Under the pieces are notes generated by a model. It saw only the letters and a list, made by a program, of their open reading frames with translations, had not been told where the DNA came from and made no database searches. A stretch of 64,000 nt of DNA, taken from NCBI RefSeq assembly GCF_027812955.1, contig NZ_JAPYZV010000013.1:1-64000 (forward strand). The letters run 5' to 3'. Shown one piece after another: positions 46,058-54,624 of this stretch (position 1 is its first letter; each line of letters begins with the position of its first letter). The stretch is from Pedococcus sp. 5OH_020. Lineage in GTDB: Bacteria; Actinomycetota; Actinomycetes; Actinomycetales; Dermatophilaceae. A program made the translations under genes and the position numbers.

Positions 46058-46079
46058 GAATGTCGGAAGTGTTGCGACC
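44798..46079 (-). mobile_element. IS30-family insertion sequence inside an MFS gene
   Basis: The element is bounded by the inverted 11-mer GTCGCAACACT (44798-44808) and AGTGTTGCGAC (46069-46079), giving about 1.28 kb, the normal size for IS30. It holds one transposase gene on the minus strand. I could not confirm a 2-3 bp target duplication. The MFS gene it interrupts has further frameshifts, so either event may have come first. Confidence 0.7.
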
Positions 46080-46145
46080 GTCGCTGGGAACCGCCGCGCC
46101 GAAACCGACCAGGATTGGAGCGCCGCCGACAGGACCTTGCCCTGT

Positions 46146-47270
46146 CGCCCGCGAACGTCGGGCAGCTCGTGACAGTGTTCGCGTTGACCGTGGTGCTTGC
46201 TGCGACCCCCCGTCGCGCTGATGACGCGGCGATTTCCCCGGAAGGCCCTTGCCCTTTACAGGCTTCGTCGTGATCTGTCTGGGCAATCTCACGGTGACCG
46301 CCTCGCCGAGTTTCGAGTGGCTCGTCGGCGCCCGCATTGCCGGCGCGCTGGGGCACGCACTCTTCTGGTCAGTCGTCTCAACGCTTGCCGCAAACATCAG
46401 CCGCCCGAGATGTTGGGTCGCGCCACGGCGATTACGACCGCCGGAGGTTCGTTGGCCGGGATATTCGGGGTTCCGGTCGGCAACGCTTTGGGACAGGCAC
46501 TGGGGTGGCGCGTCAGCTTCCTCGTCGTTGCCGGGGCCGGGCTATTGGACGCTGCGATCCTGTGGAAATGGCTGCCTACCGAGAGACCTGCCCTTGGCCG
46601 CGCCGAGTCGCAAAGACCGCCGCGTTGCGATAGCACGGCGCCCTCGGTGGCCATCGTCTGCCTCACCATCCTGATCGGCAGGATCGGCTTCGCAGGTTTC
46701 GGCACCTACAGCGCCGTGTGGCCCACCACGGTGGCCGGCTTGACCGAACGGGATCTGCCGAAGTACTTCCTGGCCACACGATGCACTGGTGCTGCCGGTG
46801 TATTTCTGGCGAGCCGGTTGCTCGACCGGTTCCCGAAGGGAGTCTTCGTTGCGTCGAGCGTCCTGGTCACCGCGCTTCTGTCCCCCTTCTCGCTGGTGGC
46901 AAGCTCGGGCCAGGGACCCTTTGTGTTCGCTGTCGGCATGCTTCTGTCCGTGGCTTTTGCCGGCGTCCCGATGGCCCTACAGGTCCGCATGGTGCGCTCG
47001 GCCTCCCCCCAGATGCGCGGAGTCGCCGGAGCCGTGCAGACGACGGCGTTCAACATCGGAATTGGTGGTGGAGCGTGGATGGGCGGTGCTGTTCTCACGC
47101 ACCTGGGCGTTGCTAGCCTGCCGCTCCTCGGCGTGCTCGCTTTTCCCATTGGCCTGACCGTGATCCTGGCGTGGGATGCCCGAATGAACCCCCGGGGAAG
47201 TCGTTCGCCGCAAGGCCACACCAGCGGCTCGGACGCGAAGGTGGTGACACCCGGCGAACCGGTCCGGTGA
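46146..47270 (+). pseudogene. C-terminal part of the IS30-split MFS transporter, frameshifted
   Basis: The permease resumes as GQLVTVFALTVVLAATP, shifts near 46210 to VALMTRRFPRKAL, shifts near 46255 to PFTGFVVICLGNLTVTASPS and FEWLVGARIAGALGHALFWS, and shifts near 46400 to MLGRATAITTAGGSLAGIFG, from where one frame runs to the stop at 47270 (GWRVSFLVVAGAGLLDAAIL, GVAGAVQTTAFNIGIGGGAW). This is a DHA1-type sugar or drug efflux permease of the AraJ/PbuE sort. At least three indels plus the insertion make it non-functional. Confidence 0.8.
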
Positions 47271-47381
47271 GAGGGTTGCCTCCGACCGTAGGCTCATGAA
47301 CCGACACACACTGGCTGATCCAGCAGCAATGCTCGAGTCAAACCGCCTTGTCTCGCCGGGGACACTCCGCCTGGGGCACGC

Positions 47382-47418
47382 TTAGGGGGCGCCGCAACTA
47401 GGTCGCGGCGCCCCTTAA
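47382..47418. terminator. Bidirectional terminator between MFS relic and ABC operon
   Basis: GGGGCGCCGC (47386-47395) and GCGGCGCCCC (47405-47414) form a perfect 10-bp stem with a 9-base loop, flanked by TTA on one side and TTAA on the other. It lies 18 bp after the stop of the convergent binding-protein gene. Confidence 0.82.
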
Positions 47419-47435
47419 GCAGGTTGTTGCTGCGC

Positions 47436-48710
47436 CTACTTCTTGTACACCTTCTGCATTCTCTCGGCGACACCCTCGGGGGTCGTCTTGCCCAGCAACA
47501 TGGCCTGAATCTGCGAGTTCAGCGTCGCCTGAACCTCTGCCTGCACGGCGGGGAGCTGCGTGGTCTGGCCAGCCGAGTTCGCCTTCGCGAACGCCTCAAG
47601 TTCGGCCGGCGCCTTGTACTGGTCGTTGGGAAGAACCGGCACCGATGCGAAGCCTTTCGCGTAGATCACGGAGATATCCGGTTGCCCGAGGAACTCCATG
47701 AACGCCTGCGCGGCTGCCATGTTCTTGGCCTTGGCGTTAACGGTGGTTACGAACCCTGGCAGAGCCGTGATGAAGGTTTTTCCATCATTGGTCGCCGGCA
47801 TCGGCGAGATCACGAAGGAGTTCTTCGGGGCCGCTTTCTGCATGACGGCCAGCACGGCACCAACATCGACGGTACCCAGTGCCTGTCCGGTGGCGGCGGC
47901 GGTACTGGCCTGATCCCGAGACCTTCCAAGGGCTCCTGGGCCAAAGCAGCCGTCGTCGAACATCTTCTTATAGATCTTGAACTGGTCCACCCACTTCGAG
48001 TTCGGATAGGTCACCTTGCCGTCGGCGAGGTCCTTGTCGAAGGTGGGGTTGGGGCCGTAGATGAGGGTGGCCGCCTGGGCGAACGACAGCATCTGTGGGC
48101 CGGCGGCACCGTCCCCCAGGCCCATCGCGTAGGCGTAGACCCCCTTCGCCTTGGCATCGGCGCAAAGCTGGTACACCTCATCCAAGGTCGTGGGGATCTT
48201 CAGCCCGACCTGGTCGAGCTTGGTCTTGTTGTAGACCGCGGACAAGGGCTGGAAGGCGCCCGGGTAGGCGTAGACCTTGCCGTTGTAGTTGAAGGAGCTC
48301 GTCCAGCCCTGCGGGATCTTGCTGGCCCAGGTCACGTTCAACGGAGCGATGTGGCCTTGTGCGGCCAGCGGAACCACACTGTCAGCGCTGTCCTTGGCGT
48401 CGCCACCCGGGAAACTGGTGAGGATGTCGGGGGCTGTGCCGGCCTGGAGCTGGGTCATGGCCAACGCTCCGATGTCGCCGCCCTGGTAGTTGAACTTCAC
48501 CTTGACGTTGGGATACTTCTTCTCGAACTCGGTGACGATCTTCTCGTACGTGTCTTTGAACCCGGAAAAGAACAGACCGGTCAGTTCGCCCTCCACCTTG
48601 CCGCTCGACGAGGGGTTCGGCTGCGAGGCGTCCCCACTGGAACATCCCCCAAGCACGACTGCAGCTGCCGCGGCGATCGAGGTCGCTGCGATGAGATTCT
48701 TGCTCTTCAT
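47436..48710 (-). CDS. CUT1 sugar ABC transporter substrate-binding lipoprotein
   Basis: A 424-residue family 1 extracellular solute-binding protein. The signal peptide ends in a lipobox VLGGC with Cys23, so the protein is lipid-anchored outside the membrane. The fold is shown by VTEFEKKYPNVKVKFNYQGG, MTQLQAGTAPDILTSFPGGD, YAYPGAFQPLSAVYNKTKLD and GKTFITALPGFVTTVNAKAK. I start at ATG 48710 (AGGA upstream) rather than 48734. It is the last gene of permease-permease-binding protein; no ATPase gene is present, so a shared MsiK-type ATPase elsewhere is likely. The ligand is an oligosaccharide or sugar derivative, not determinable here. Confidence 0.92.
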   Translation of the reverse strand: MKSKNLIAATSIAAAAAVVLGGCSSGDASQPNPSSSGKVEGELTGLFFSGFKDTYEKIVTEFEKKYPNVKVKFNYQGGDIGALAMTQLQAGTAPDILTSFPGGDAKDSADSVVPLAAQGHIAPLNVTWASKIPQGWTSSFNYNGKVYAYPGAFQPLSAVYNKTKLDQVGLKIPTTLDEVYQLCADAKAKGVYAYAMGLGDGAAGPQMLSFAQAATLIYGPNPTFDKDLADGKVTYPNSKWVDQFKIYKKMFDDGCFGPGALGRSRDQASTAAATGQALGTVDVGAVLAVMQKAAPKNSFVISPMPATNDGKTFITALPGFVTTVNAKAKNMAAAQAFMEFLGQPDISVIYAKGFASVPVLPNDQYKAPAELEAFAKANSAGQTTQLPAVQAEVQATLNSQIQAMLLGKTTPEGVAERMQKVYKK

Positions 48711-48809
48711 CGATGTGGTCCTATCTATGGTCATGTTGAACTAAACGGGTGGGGTATTGCCGAACGGGGAAGTTGGCGATTTGTTAATAGGCGATGCGCC
48801 TTCGCAGGG

Positions 48810-49634
48810 TCATCCCTTCAGGCCCCCCGCGAATCCGCGGATCACGTATCGCTGGAAAGCTAGATAGAGGCCGAGAATCGGGGCCATCGAGATGATCAGT
48901 GACGCAAAGATCAGGGGCCAGTTGCTGACGTACTGGCCAACGTATTGGTAGATCGCCATGGGAATCGTGACTTGATCGCTGCCGGCGAGGTAGATGAGCG
49001 GAGTGAAGAAGTCGTTCCAGATAGAGACGCTATTGAGAATTAGACAGGTCCCGAGGGCGGGACGAAGCAGGGGAACAACTATGTGCCACAACGTTCGGAT
49101 GGGCCCGCAGCCATCGATCTGGGCCGCCTCCTCAAACTCTTCTGGAACGCTCGTGCGGATGAACGTGGTGAGAAGGAAGATCGTGAAGGGCAGCTGGACG
49201 CCGGGGTAAATGATGACGAGCGGCCACACGGAACCGAGCAGGCCAAGGTCACGCATCTGCACATACAGAGGGACGAGGGCGACTTGGAAGGGCAGCAGCA
49301 GGCCGATCATGAATGCGAAGAACGTGACGCTGGACAGGCGGCCGGTGGACCGCGCGAGCGGGTACGCGGCCATGGTGGCAAGGGCGAGGACCGCGAGGCA
49401 TGACATCGCTGTGACCAGCACGCTGGTAATAATCGCCCCTGGCAACGGCGAGCCGTTCCATGCCTGGATGAAATGGTCGAACGTGGCGTGGGAGCTGGGA
49501 ATGAAGGCCGGCGTCTGGTCGCTTTCGGGGCGGATGGAAAGATTGATGAGGATGTAAACCGGAATGAGAAAGAAGATTGTCATTCCGTACGACGTGATGG
49601 TGGTGAGGATTCGGGAGGTGCGGGAAGTCTTCAC
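48810..49634 (-). CDS. CUT1 ABC transporter permease (MalG type)
   Basis: A 274-residue inner-membrane protein with about six hydrophobic segments. The EAA loop, which docks with the ATPase, reads EEFEEAAQIDGCGPIRTLWH followed by IVVPLLRPALGT. The C-terminus AFQRYVIRGFAGGLKG is the typical end of MalG-type permeases. ATG 49634 overlaps the stop of the upstream permease by 4 bp. The binding-protein gene follows after 99 bp. Confidence 0.94.
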   Translation of the reverse strand: MKTSRTSRILTTITSYGMTIFFLIPVYILINLSIRPESDQTPAFIPSSHATFDHFIQAWNGSPLPGAIITSVLVTAMSCLAVLALATMAAYPLARSTGRLSSVTFFAFMIGLLLPFQVALVPLYVQMRDLGLLGSVWPLVIIYPGVQLPFTIFLLTTFIRTSVPEEFEEAAQIDGCGPIRTLWHIVVPLLRPALGTCLILNSVSIWNDFFTPLIYLAGSDQVTIPMAIYQYVGQYVSNWPLIFASLIISMAPILGLYLAFQRYVIRGFAGGLKG

Positions 49635-50581
49635 GAGTTTCGCTCCTGTCGGCGGAGCACGGCGAATTGAATGAACGCGAGGATGCCGACGAAGATCGCG
49701 AGGACGACAGCGAGCGCGGCTGCCAACCCGTATTGGGAGAACTGAGAGAAGATCTGGTAGATGAGCGTGGAGATCGTCTGCGTCTGATTGCCGGGCCCCC
49801 CGTTGGTGAGGGCGAAGATCTGATCGAAGAGCTTCAAACCGCCGATCAGGCCGATTGTCAGGTTGATCGTGATTGCCGGGGCCAACAGAGGTCGTGTGAC
49901 ATACCAGAACCGCTTCCAGTAGCCAGCACCGTCCAGCGCCGCGGCTTCATCTAGTTCCTGGGGCACCCCCTGCAGGCCCGCAAGGTAGATGACCATGGTG
50001 GAGCCGGTGAACTGCCAGATGACGGTGATGATGATGATCCAGAGGGCGCTCGTTGGGTTCCCGAGAAAGTCGACTTGAGCTAGACCCAGCTTCGCCAGAA
50101 TGACGTTCACCGCGCCAACTTCGGGGGGACCGAAGATGTACTTGAACAGGTACCCCACAACCAGTGATGACACGACCATCGGTGCGAAGATGATGGTGCG
50201 CAGGATGTGGCGGCCGACGACTGGCCCGTGCAGGAGCAGCGCAAGGCCGAGGCCTAGCACGTTCTGGGCGACGACCACGACGAAGGCAATGTAAATGGTT
50301 CTATATGTCGCCGGTCCAGCCTCACCTTGGAACCCTTTGCGGTAGTTCTCGAGGCCGATGAAGGACGGCTTCGGGGTCGCAAACGACCAGTCCGTTAAGG
50401 ACCTCACGATCCCCTGGGCGGACGGGGCCACCATCACGTAGACATACACCATCGCGGCCGGGAGGACGAACCACCACAGGCTACGACCGACGGAGCGCCT
50501 CCGACGCGATCGACGCCTGCCAGTCAACACGGCGACACGTCGCCGTGTTGGCTGCGAGGAGGGAGATAACGTCTTTGTCAC
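49631..50581 (-). CDS. CUT1 ABC transporter permease (MalF/UgpA type)
   Basis: A 316-residue inner-membrane permease. A very basic N-terminus (RRSRRRRSVGRSLWW) precedes the first helix (WWFVLPAAMVYVYVMVAPSA); the EAA loop is VPQELDEAAALDGAGYWKRF, and FALTNGGPGNQTQTISTLIY is the conserved MalF-type loop. GTG 50581 (VTKTLSPSSQPTRRR) was chosen because GGAGG lies just upstream and longer frames add low-complexity sequence. It heads the ABC operon, about 350 bp downstream of the IclR gene on the same strand. Confidence 0.92.
   Translation of the reverse strand: MTKTLSPSSQPTRRRVAVLTGRRRSRRRRSVGRSLWWFVLPAAMVYVYVMVAPSAQGIVRSLTDWSFATPKPSFIGLENYRKGFQGEAGPATYRTIYIAFVVVVAQNVLGLGLALLLHGPVVGRHILRTIIFAPMVVSSLVVGYLFKYIFGPPEVGAVNVILAKLGLAQVDFLGNPTSALWIIIITVIWQFTGSTMVIYLAGLQGVPQELDEAAALDGAGYWKRFWYVTRPLLAPAITINLTIGLIGGLKLFDQIFALTNGGPGNQTQTISTLIYQIFSQFSQYGLAAALAVVLAIFVGILAFIQFAVLRRQERNS
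50525..50550. repeat. 26-bp perfect inverted repeat within the permease 5' coding region
   Basis: CAACACGGCGAC and its exact complement GTCGCCGTGTTG are separated only by AC. It sits 31-56 bp inside the permease gene (codons about 11-19). A hairpin this stable near the start codon could lower translation, or the site could be bound by a dimeric regulator. Confidence 0.6.
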
Positions 50582-50928
50582 CCGGAGGCCTTTCCAACTG
50601 TTAGAACGCCGTTGCGGTAATGGAGAGAGAGTAACGCCCCTCATCCTCACCCTGCAAGACCCGGCGCCCAGATTTTGGTCACCAGGCAGCACGGGCTGGC
50701 GTGCTCTCAGGTCCTCGGAGTCCGGGCCAGTGCTTTATGCACAGTGCCGATGTTGGGTACGGCGAAGGACGGCAAGAGGGCGCAGCATGACACGGGCTAC
50801 GGACGCGATTCCCCGCATCTGCCCGTTCAGTTATGCCCGAAATTGGTTTGGCCAGCCCGGACTCAGGCGAGTCGGTACCAGCTTCTCGCGAATGTGCGGG
50901 CAGGTGCAGCCGACCGAGCCGCCTGAGC
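50582..50928. other. Leader region between iclR and the ABC operon
   Basis: This 347-bp stretch has no gene. It must hold the promoter of the ABC operon unless the operon is read from iclR. I see no convincing operator palindrome here. Confidence 0.4.
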
Positions 50929-51720
50929 TCAGGCTTTGCGGTCGAGCAGCTCAGGGCGTCCGCGGAACTCCGCGATTACCGATCGAACTTCGTCGACACG
51001 CTGGAGCAGCTGGTCCAGAGGGAGTCGGAACGCTAGGGCACTGATGCTGATGGCCCCGATCGGCGGCAGCTCGTCACCGAGCCGGACGGGAAGTGCTATG
51101 CAGTTCACGCCGAGCTCGCTCTCCTGGTCATCGACACCGTAACCGCGCTCTCGAGTGAGCTTCAGCTCTTCCCACAGGGCGTTCGCCGTCACAATGGTAT
51201 GTGGCGTCCGTGGCGCATATTTGTCGCCCACCAGCGCCCGTAGCTCCGCTTTTGACGTGACCGTCTGGGACAGCAGCAACTTTCCCACCGCGGTCACCCC
51301 TGCCGGGTTGCGGCCGCCCACCACCGAGGTGAGCCGGATCGCGCCAACGGGTGGATCGACCTTGGCGCGGTACACGACCTCCGGCCCGTCGAGCACGGCG
51401 AAGTGCACAGTCTCGCCGAATCGGCGGGCCAGCTCCTCTAGCGCCGGCTTGACGAACAGCCCCTCAGGCCGGCTTGCGTAGCTGCGAAACGCCAGCCTGA
51501 AGAACTCATCGCCGAGAGCGTAGATCCCCCGCCCCGGCTGCGTGGCGAGTCCCGATCGACGAAGCGTCGCCAGCGCGCGATGAACGGTCGACTTCGTCGC
51601 ACCGACGTGAAGCGCCACCTCTTCGAGGGACGCGCCTTCGGGGTGTTCGGCGAGCGCGATCAGCACGGCTAGGACACGATCCGCCCCGACCAGCCGCTCG
51701 TCATCTCGCGTTTGGGTCAC
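50929..51720 (-). CDS. IclR-family transcriptional regulator
   Basis: A 263-residue IclR protein. The winged helix-turn-helix reads ASLEEVALHVGATKSTVHRA followed by LATQPGRGIYALGDEFFRLA; the effector domain has FGETVHFAVLDGPEVVYRAK, RNPAGVTAVGKLLLSQTV, YGVDDQESELGVNCIALPVR and PIGAISISALAFRLP. It starts at GTG 51720. It lies between the ABC operon and the secreted hydrolase gene, all on one strand, and probably controls one or both. The inverted repeats near 59.6-59.8 kb are other possible targets. Confidence 0.93.
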   Translation of the reverse strand: MTQTRDDERLVGADRVLAVLIALAEHPEGASLEEVALHVGATKSTVHRALATLRRSGLATQPGRGIYALGDEFFRLAFRSYASRPEGLFVKPALEELARRFGETVHFAVLDGPEVVYRAKVDPPVGAIRLTSVVGGRNPAGVTAVGKLLLSQTVTSKAELRALVGDKYAPRTPHTIVTANALWEELKLTRERGYGVDDQESELGVNCIALPVRLGDELPPIGAISISALAFRLPLDQLLQRVDEVRSVIAEFRGRPELLDRKA

Positions 51721-51880
51721 GTTGCAGGCCTCTCGGTTTCAGTGCCATCGTCGCCCGTTGGTTCGCTTGTGGCAGGGGTGGGTAGAGCAAGGCTATATCG
51801 GACGCGTTGTTAGTCCCACTATGGAGTCCTCGCGGATGCGGTGGGCGGTTGTGGCTGCCCGTCTGGGCGGCGACCGAGAG

Positions 51881-51918
51881 GCGGTGGCGACCTGCCGCGC
51901 AGGGCACGCCGCCACCGC
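51881..51918 (-). terminator. Hairpin terminator after the secreted hydrolase gene
   Basis: GCGGTGGCG (51881-51889) and CGCCACCGC (51910-51918) form a 9-bp GC-rich stem with a 20-base loop, 8 bases past the stop of the hydrolase gene. Confidence 0.55.
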
Positions 51919-51925
51919 TTGAACG

Positions 51926-53761
51926 TCAGCGGACGACGACTCGTACCCGGTCGAGATCCATGACCTGGGCAAATGCATCGCGGACACCGTTCCGGTTCCC
52001 TGCGACGCGTAGAGCGGCGTAGTAGGTGCCAGGCTTGTCATACCTGCACACTGCCCCGGTCTGGACGACCGGCTTGGGCGCTCCGAAGTCAGCTGTGATG
52101 TAGGTGGCGTCGCCCTCGCAGTCCCACTCGGTCGCGACGACGGCTCCTGTGTGGGGTGGCATCTGCACCTTTGCCTTGAGCGGCACGGGCTCGCCCACCG
52201 CAACATGGACCGACGCGGCGCCGCGGACCGTGAGGTCCACCGTCGGCTGCAGCCCTCGCCGCGCCGCCGCATTGGCCGGGACGGTCACCTGCTGGTCGAT
52301 AATCGTGTGGGTGGTCGAGGCAGGCGGGGCGACGCCGTCCTCAGCCCAAGCGCTGAGGTCCCTCAGTCCTTGCTCCACACTGCCGAACCAGTCGATGAGG
52401 TACGTTCCGCGCGTGCCAGTTGCATCCAGGTGGTCGGCGTGGTCGTTGTAGTACAGCCTGTAGCTGTCCTGGAAGGCCCTATCACCTAGAGCCGCCTTCA
52501 CCTTTTTGGAGTACCAGTCCGCATGCCATGGCAGGGCGTCCACGTCGTAGAGGTTGTCAATGACCATGACCTTGCCGGTGACCTTGCCGTTGAAAAGCGC
52601 GCCACCGCTCGGCGCTTTGCCGATCAGGGCGGGGCCCCACAGGACTGCCCGCTGCGGGTACAGAGGAGTTCCGTCGGCTGCGCGGAACTGGTCGAAACCG
52701 GTGTATCCGTCGCTGGCCGGTGGCACTTGGTGGCGGTAGTAGAACCCGAGCGCTATGTCCCAACGGTGGTCGACGGTGTCGCCCATCTTCGCGAGGACGG
52801 CACGAACCGCGCCGCCCAGCGGCGACCGCTCCGTGCCAAGGTAGCCGGGCTTGCTCCAGAAGTCCGTCACATAGGTGGGGTCGAGCTGTCGGATGGCGCT
52901 TCCGAACCCGAGAAGGCCGTCGGGTGCTGACAGCCCAAGGAGGTAGTCAGGGTTCTCCCAGGCTCTGAGCTGGACGCCGAAATTCGTCAGCTCATGCAGC
53001 ATGGCGGCTTCAGCCGCATCCAAGCCGTGGTAGGGGTCGCCACTCCCGCCCGGTCGGACGGCATCCGCAATTTCTTCGGCCTTGTCGGCGAGCAAGAATC
53101 GTGCTCCAGCACGGATGAAGAACGTGTACGGGCCAGACATGGGTACACCCTGCACGAGGGGCATGAAGCCTGCCCACACTCCACTGGTGTTCTCCATGGC
53201 GCCGGTGACCTGGAACGAACCCCCGCTTGCTCCCCAGAGGTAGCCATAGATGGGACGCGATCCTGAACTGTAGTACCTGGCGGCCACGGTCCGGGCGAAC
53301 TTCGCCGCGGCCGCGGCGTGGCGGTAGCCGAGCGAGAGGGTGGAGTTGCCCGCCTGGACGGCGTACCCCCCGCTGGCCAACGCGAACCCGATAGTTCGCT
53401 CGGTCGCCTTCTCGTCGGTGAACGGGTAGGTGTACTGGAAGAAGCGACCCTGCCAACGGTTGGCCGGCGGGAGATAGATGTTGAACCGGATGTCAGTGCC
53501 CTCGAAGTGGCCGCTGACAACGTGGTGTGGGGCCGGGGCAGACTGGTCGCTCTCGCTGTCGATGACAGGGGACCTGTACGTTGGGTCGACGCATGCTGCC
53601 GTGACCCACATCGGGCCTCCTGGGGTGCTCGATGCACATGTGGCTGGCGGGTCCGCGGATGCGGCTGTCGTCGGGACGAGGACAGCGGCCGCTGCAACGG
53701 CCAGACCTATCAGGGTTGCGCGCATGGCCCCTGCGGCTCGTCGGGGCTGTGAATCTTTCAT
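51926..53761 (-). CDS. Secreted alpha/beta-hydrolase-fold protein with C-terminal PKD-like domain
   Basis: A 611-residue exported protein. The signal peptide is MRATLIGLAVAAAAVLVPTT-like within the first 40 residues, preceded by RRAAG. The central part has a nucleophile-elbow-like IYGYLWGASGGSFQVTGAME, followed by AWENPDYLLGLSAPDGLLGF, an acidic DNLYDVDALPWHADWY and a late RLYYNDHADHLD with the likely catalytic His. The last 100 residues (VPLKAKVQMPPHTG, VCRYDKPGTYYAALRV) look like a PKD/Ig-type domain. I cannot name the substrate; esterases of the tannase/feruloyl type are the nearest guess. A decayed paralog is at 24741-26629. AAGGAG precedes the ATG. Confidence 0.78.
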   Translation of the reverse strand: MKDSQPRRAAGAMRATLIGLAVAAAAVLVPTTAASADPPATCASSTPGGPMWVTAACVDPTYRSPVIDSESDQSAPAPHHVVSGHFEGTDIRFNIYLPPANRWQGRFFQYTYPFTDEKATERTIGFALASGGYAVQAGNSTLSLGYRHAAAAAKFARTVAARYYSSGSRPIYGYLWGASGGSFQVTGAMENTSGVWAGFMPLVQGVPMSGPYTFFIRAGARFLLADKAEEIADAVRPGGSGDPYHGLDAAEAAMLHELTNFGVQLRAWENPDYLLGLSAPDGLLGFGSAIRQLDPTYVTDFWSKPGYLGTERSPLGGAVRAVLAKMGDTVDHRWDIALGFYYRHQVPPASDGYTGFDQFRAADGTPLYPQRAVLWGPALIGKAPSGGALFNGKVTGKVMVIDNLYDVDALPWHADWYSKKVKAALGDRAFQDSYRLYYNDHADHLDATGTRGTYLIDWFGSVEQGLRDLSAWAEDGVAPPASTTHTIIDQQVTVPANAAARRGLQPTVDLTVRGAASVHVAVGEPVPLKAKVQMPPHTGAVVATEWDCEGDATYITADFGAPKPVVQTGAVCRYDKPGTYYAALRVAGNRNGVRDAFAQVMDLDRVRVVVR

Positions 53762-53940
53762 GGACTACTCCTTTGCTTCGACGGCGCTTGTCGTTTGCCC
53801 GCCCGCGCTCTCGGACGGGCTTCATTGGGATTCCCGGACTGAGGCCCCTCAGCGGAGGCGCCAAGCCGGGTCGCCTTCCGGACCACTGAGTGGAGGCACC
53901 GGAGATCCCCGGCCGGATTGGTTCCGCATTTCGGGTCTGG

Positions 53941-54624
53941 TCAGTACGTGGCGCGGCCGCCGCTGATGTCGTACACCGCACCCGTGGAGAAGCTGACTCG
54001 CTCAGAGGCCAAGAACGCCACCAGCTCGGCGACCTCTTCGGGACGACCGACCCGCTGCATGGGAATGAGGCTCGTGATGTGCTGGAGCACATCCGGAGCA
54101 GTCGTGGCGTTCATCGGTGTGTCGATCACCGCCGGGGCGATGGCATTCACCAGCACGCCCGCCATCGCGAGCTCTTTCCCGACGGACTTCGTCAGGCCGA
54201 TAACGGCGGCCTTCGACGCAGAGTAGATCGACAGGTTGGGGTTGCCGTCCTTTCCAGCCATGCTCGAGATGTTGACGACACGTCCCCAACCACCCTGGAC
54301 CATGCCGGGTACAAACGCCCGCATCGTGTTCACGGTGCCGATCACGTTCACCTCGAGCACTCGGCGCCATTCGTCGGAGGAGGTCTCCAGAAGCGGCTTG
54401 CTGGGGCCGACAATGCCTGCCGAGTTCACGAGGATATCAACGGCCCCTAACTCGAGCCCCGCTTCATACAGGGCTGCTTCGTCCGTCACGTCGAGCTTCA
54501 CGTCCGCGCCTCCGTCCAGGTCGATCGTGAAGACGCGAATGCCCTCACAGCGAAGCCTGTCGGCCACCGCTGAGCCCAGCCCGCTGGCCCCCCCAGTTAC
54601 GATCGCGGTTCGAGTGCTCTTCAT
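53941..54624 (-). CDS. Short-chain dehydrogenase/reductase
   Basis: A 227-residue classical SDR. The cofactor motif is TAIVTGGASGLGSAVADRL, the NAG motif is LVNSAGIVGPSKP, and the active site is ISSMAGKDGNPNLSIYSASK (Ser, Tyr, Lys). The C-terminus AVYDISGGRATY is typical. I start at ATG 54624 (MKSTRTAIVTGG). In context it may oxidise the 4-hydroxyl of a 2-keto-3-deoxy sugar acid, the step before the FAH-family hydrolase in non-phosphorylative pathways; that is inference. Confidence 0.9.
   Translation of the reverse strand: MKSTRTAIVTGGASGLGSAVADRLRCEGIRVFTIDLDGGADVKLDVTDEAALYEAGLELGAVDILVNSAGIVGPSKPLLETSSDEWRRVLEVNVIGTVNTMRAFVPGMVQGGWGRVVNISSMAGKDGNPNLSIYSASKAAVIGLTKSVGKELAMAGVLVNAIAPAVIDTPMNATTAPDVLQHITSLIPMQRVGRPEEVAELVAFLASERVSFSTGAVYDISGGRATY

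Noticed and set aside
45120-46397. A 425-codon minus-strand frame over IS30
   Set aside because: It reads the IS30 transposase out of frame; only short bits of other frames are meaningful.
47424-48863. A 479-codon plus-strand frame opposite the binding-protein gene
   Set aside because: Antisense shadow without motifs; the lipoprotein on the minus strand has a clear signal peptide and fold.
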